Source: JBKJZO01 sp046715235 (lineage in GTDB: Bacteria > Actinomycetota > Actinomycetes > BP-191). Taken from it: a stretch of DNA of 6,279 bases. Shown here in pieces: positions 5,193 through 6,279 of this stretch. The position numbers and the translations under genes were made by a program. Location: contig JBKJZO010000066.1 in assembly GCA_046715235.1 (NCBI GenBank), positions 1 to 6,279 of the forward strand. Reading direction: 5' to 3'. The first letter of the stretch is position 1; the number at the start of each line of letters is the position of its first letter. The notes under the pieces are model-generated. The model saw nothing but the letters and a program-made list of their open reading frames with translations. It searched no databases and was not told the origin of the DNA.

Positions 5193-5795
5193 GTGCCTGC
5201 TGTCCCGACGGCGAGCCCGATCACAGGCGACCCTGCCGTTGCCCGCGAAGTCCTCGACGGCGCCGACGTGCAACGCGCACTGTCCCGCATCGCCCACGAA
5301 ATCCTCGAACGCACCCGCGGCGGTGCCGACGTCATGCTGCTCGGGATCCCTACCCGCGGGGTCGCGGTCGCTGCCCGCATCGCCGAACGCATCAACGCGG
5401 TCGAAGGCATCGCGGTCCCGGTCGGTTCACTCGACCCGACGATGCACCGTGACGATCTGCAGCTACGGCGTCCGCGCGCTCTCGGTTTGACCGACGTTCC
5501 CGGCGGCACGGTCGACGACCGAATCGTCGTCCTGGTCGATGACGTGCTGTTCTCGGGCCGGACGGTGCGAGCCTGCCTCGACGCTCTCGGCGACTTCGGG
5601 CGGCCAAGGGCGGTGCAGCTCGCCGTCCTGGTCGATCGGGGTCATCGCGAGCTGCCGATCCGTGCCGACTATGTCGGCAAGAACCTGCCGACCAGCCTGC
5701 GGGAAACCGTGCACGTGCTGCTCGTCGAGAACGACGGACGCGACGCCGTACTCCTCGGCCCTGCCGCCGTCGACCACGAGGCGCCGTCGGCATGA
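5193..5795 (+). CDS. pyrR: Bifunctional pyr operon regulator / uracil phosphoribosyltransferase PyrR
   Basis: PyrR binds pyr mRNA in response to UMP and has side activity as a uracil phosphoribosyltransferase. The 200-residue protein shows the PRTase fold. It has VMLLGIPTRGVAVA (47-60), the TMHRDDL segment (83-89) and the PRPP-binding loop VVLVDDVLFSGRT (112-124). These are followed by LAVLVDRGHRELPIRADYVG and GKNLPTS, which are characteristic of PyrR. The N-terminal extension before ADVQRALSRIAHEI is longer by several residues than in Bacillus PyrR, as is common in actinobacteria. The GTG start at 5193 has AAGGAGG at 5181-5187, five bases upstream, and that site is part of the leader stem PyrR is predicted to stabilise, so the gene is likely autoregulated. 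It overlaps pyrB by ATGA. Confidence 0.97.
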   Translation: MPAVPTASPITGDPAVAREVLDGADVQRALSRIAHEILERTRGGADVMLLGIPTRGVAVAARIAERINAVEGIAVPVGSLDPTMHRDDLQLRRPRALGLTDVPGGTVDDRIVVLVDDVLFSGRTVRACLDALGDFGRPRAVQLAVLVDRGHRELPIRADYVGKNLPTSLRETVHVLLVENDGRDAVLLGPAAVDHEAPSA

Positions 5796-6279
5796 AACGT
5801 CATCTGCTCTCCGCCGCCGACCTGACCCGCGACGACGCCTTGCTCGTGCTCGACACGGCCGCGGAGCTCGGGCGTGTTGCGGATCGAACCATCAAGAAGC
5901 TGCCGACCCTGCGCGGGCGCACGGTCGTCAACCTGTTCTACGAGGACTCGACCCGCACCCGTCTGAGCTTCGAGGTTGCCGCGAAGCGACTGTCCGCCGA
6001 CGTCGTCAACTTCTCCGCCAAGGGATCGAGCGTCTCCAAGGGCGAGAGCCTCAAGGACACCGCGCTGACGCTGGAGGCGATGGGCGCCGACGCGGTCGTA
6101 TGCCGGCACCCGGCTTCCGGGGCGCCGCACCGGCTGGCAACGTGGATCAGAGGCAGCGTCGTCAATGCCGGCGACGGCACTCACGAACATCCGACGCAGG
6201 CGCTGCTCGACGCGTTCACGATGCGCCGCCATCTCGGCTCGCTCTACGGCCGCCGGATCACCATCGTCGGCGACGTCCT
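5792..6279 (+). CDS. pyrB: Aspartate carbamoyltransferase catalytic subunit (partial, runs off the window)
   Basis: PyrB condenses carbamoyl phosphate and aspartate to carbamoyl aspartate, the committed step of pyrimidine synthesis. The first 162 codons of about 310 are present, starting MKRHLLSAADLTRDDA. Visible motifs are the carbamoyl-phosphate site STRTR (53-57) in FYEDSTRTRLSFE, the loop SVSKGESLKDT (80-90) with active-site Lys83, and CRHPASG (104-110). NAGDGTHEHPTQALLD (125-140) and the start of the aspartate domain at ITIVGDV follow. No frameshift is seen. The ATG overlaps the pyrR stop, with a weak GAGG at 5778-5781, so translation is probably coupled to pyrR and falls under the same PyrR control. 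The 3' end lies outside the window. Confidence 0.97.
   Translation, partial: MKRHLLSAADLTRDDALLVLDTAAELGRVADRTIKKLPTLRGRTVVNLFYEDSTRTRLSFEVAAKRLSADVVNFSAKGSSVSKGESLKDTALTLEAMGADAVVCRHPASGAPHRLATWIRGSVVNAGDGTHEHPTQALLDAFTMRRHLGSLYGRRITIVGDV

Noticed and set aside
4365..5490. Long open frames across the bldD-pyrR interval (for example 4365-5297 on - and 4579-5490 on +).
   Set aside because: They are by-products of high GC. They have arginine/proline/alanine-rich translations without family features, lack ribosome sites and overlap well-supported genes.

Overview
The window is high-GC DNA with strong C/G bias at third codon positions, frequent GTG starts and short ATGA-type overlaps. Together with a BldD regulator and an actinobacterial-type EF-P, this points to a high-GC actinomycete. 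From memory, the order aroB, (aroQ), pepQ, efp, nusB, bldD, pyrR, pyrB matches the conserved Streptomyces neighbourhood. I cannot fix the genus from sequence alone.

Left half (1-3627, all + strand): a tightly packed housekeeping block. aroB (dehydroquinate synthase) and aroQ (type II dehydroquinase) catalyse consecutive shikimate-pathway steps. They are followed by a Xaa-Pro peptidase gene (pepQ-like), efp (elongation factor P) and nusB (rRNA antitermination). Gaps are zero to about 25 nt, which suggests one transcription unit. aroB carries a one-base deletion near 383-385 that splits it into two reading frames; everything else in the block is intact.

Middle (3628-5192): nusB runs convergently into bldD (- strand), with a perfect 13-bp inverted repeat between them acting as bldD terminator. 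bldD is intact and keeps both c-di-GMP-binding motifs. Upstream of it are a good promoter (TTGACC-17-TATCGT), a BldD-box-like palindrome at the predicted start site, and a leader of about 170 nt with strong secondary structure. Further upstream on the - strand is a 99-residue gene for a small exported Gly/Pro/Asn-rich protein that I do not recognise. It is flanked by two direct copies of a 115-125 nt unit made of conserved blocks around a variable but hairpin-forming centre. This is the least explained part of the window.

Right end (5105-6279, + strand): the start of the pyrimidine operon. A candidate extended -10 promoter leads into a leader with a PyrR-binding RNA hairpin whose base stem pairs with the pyrR ribosome binding site, so UMP/PyrR-dependent translational repression is predicted. 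pyrR then overlaps pyrB (aspartate carbamoyltransferase) by ATGA; pyrB is cut by the window edge.
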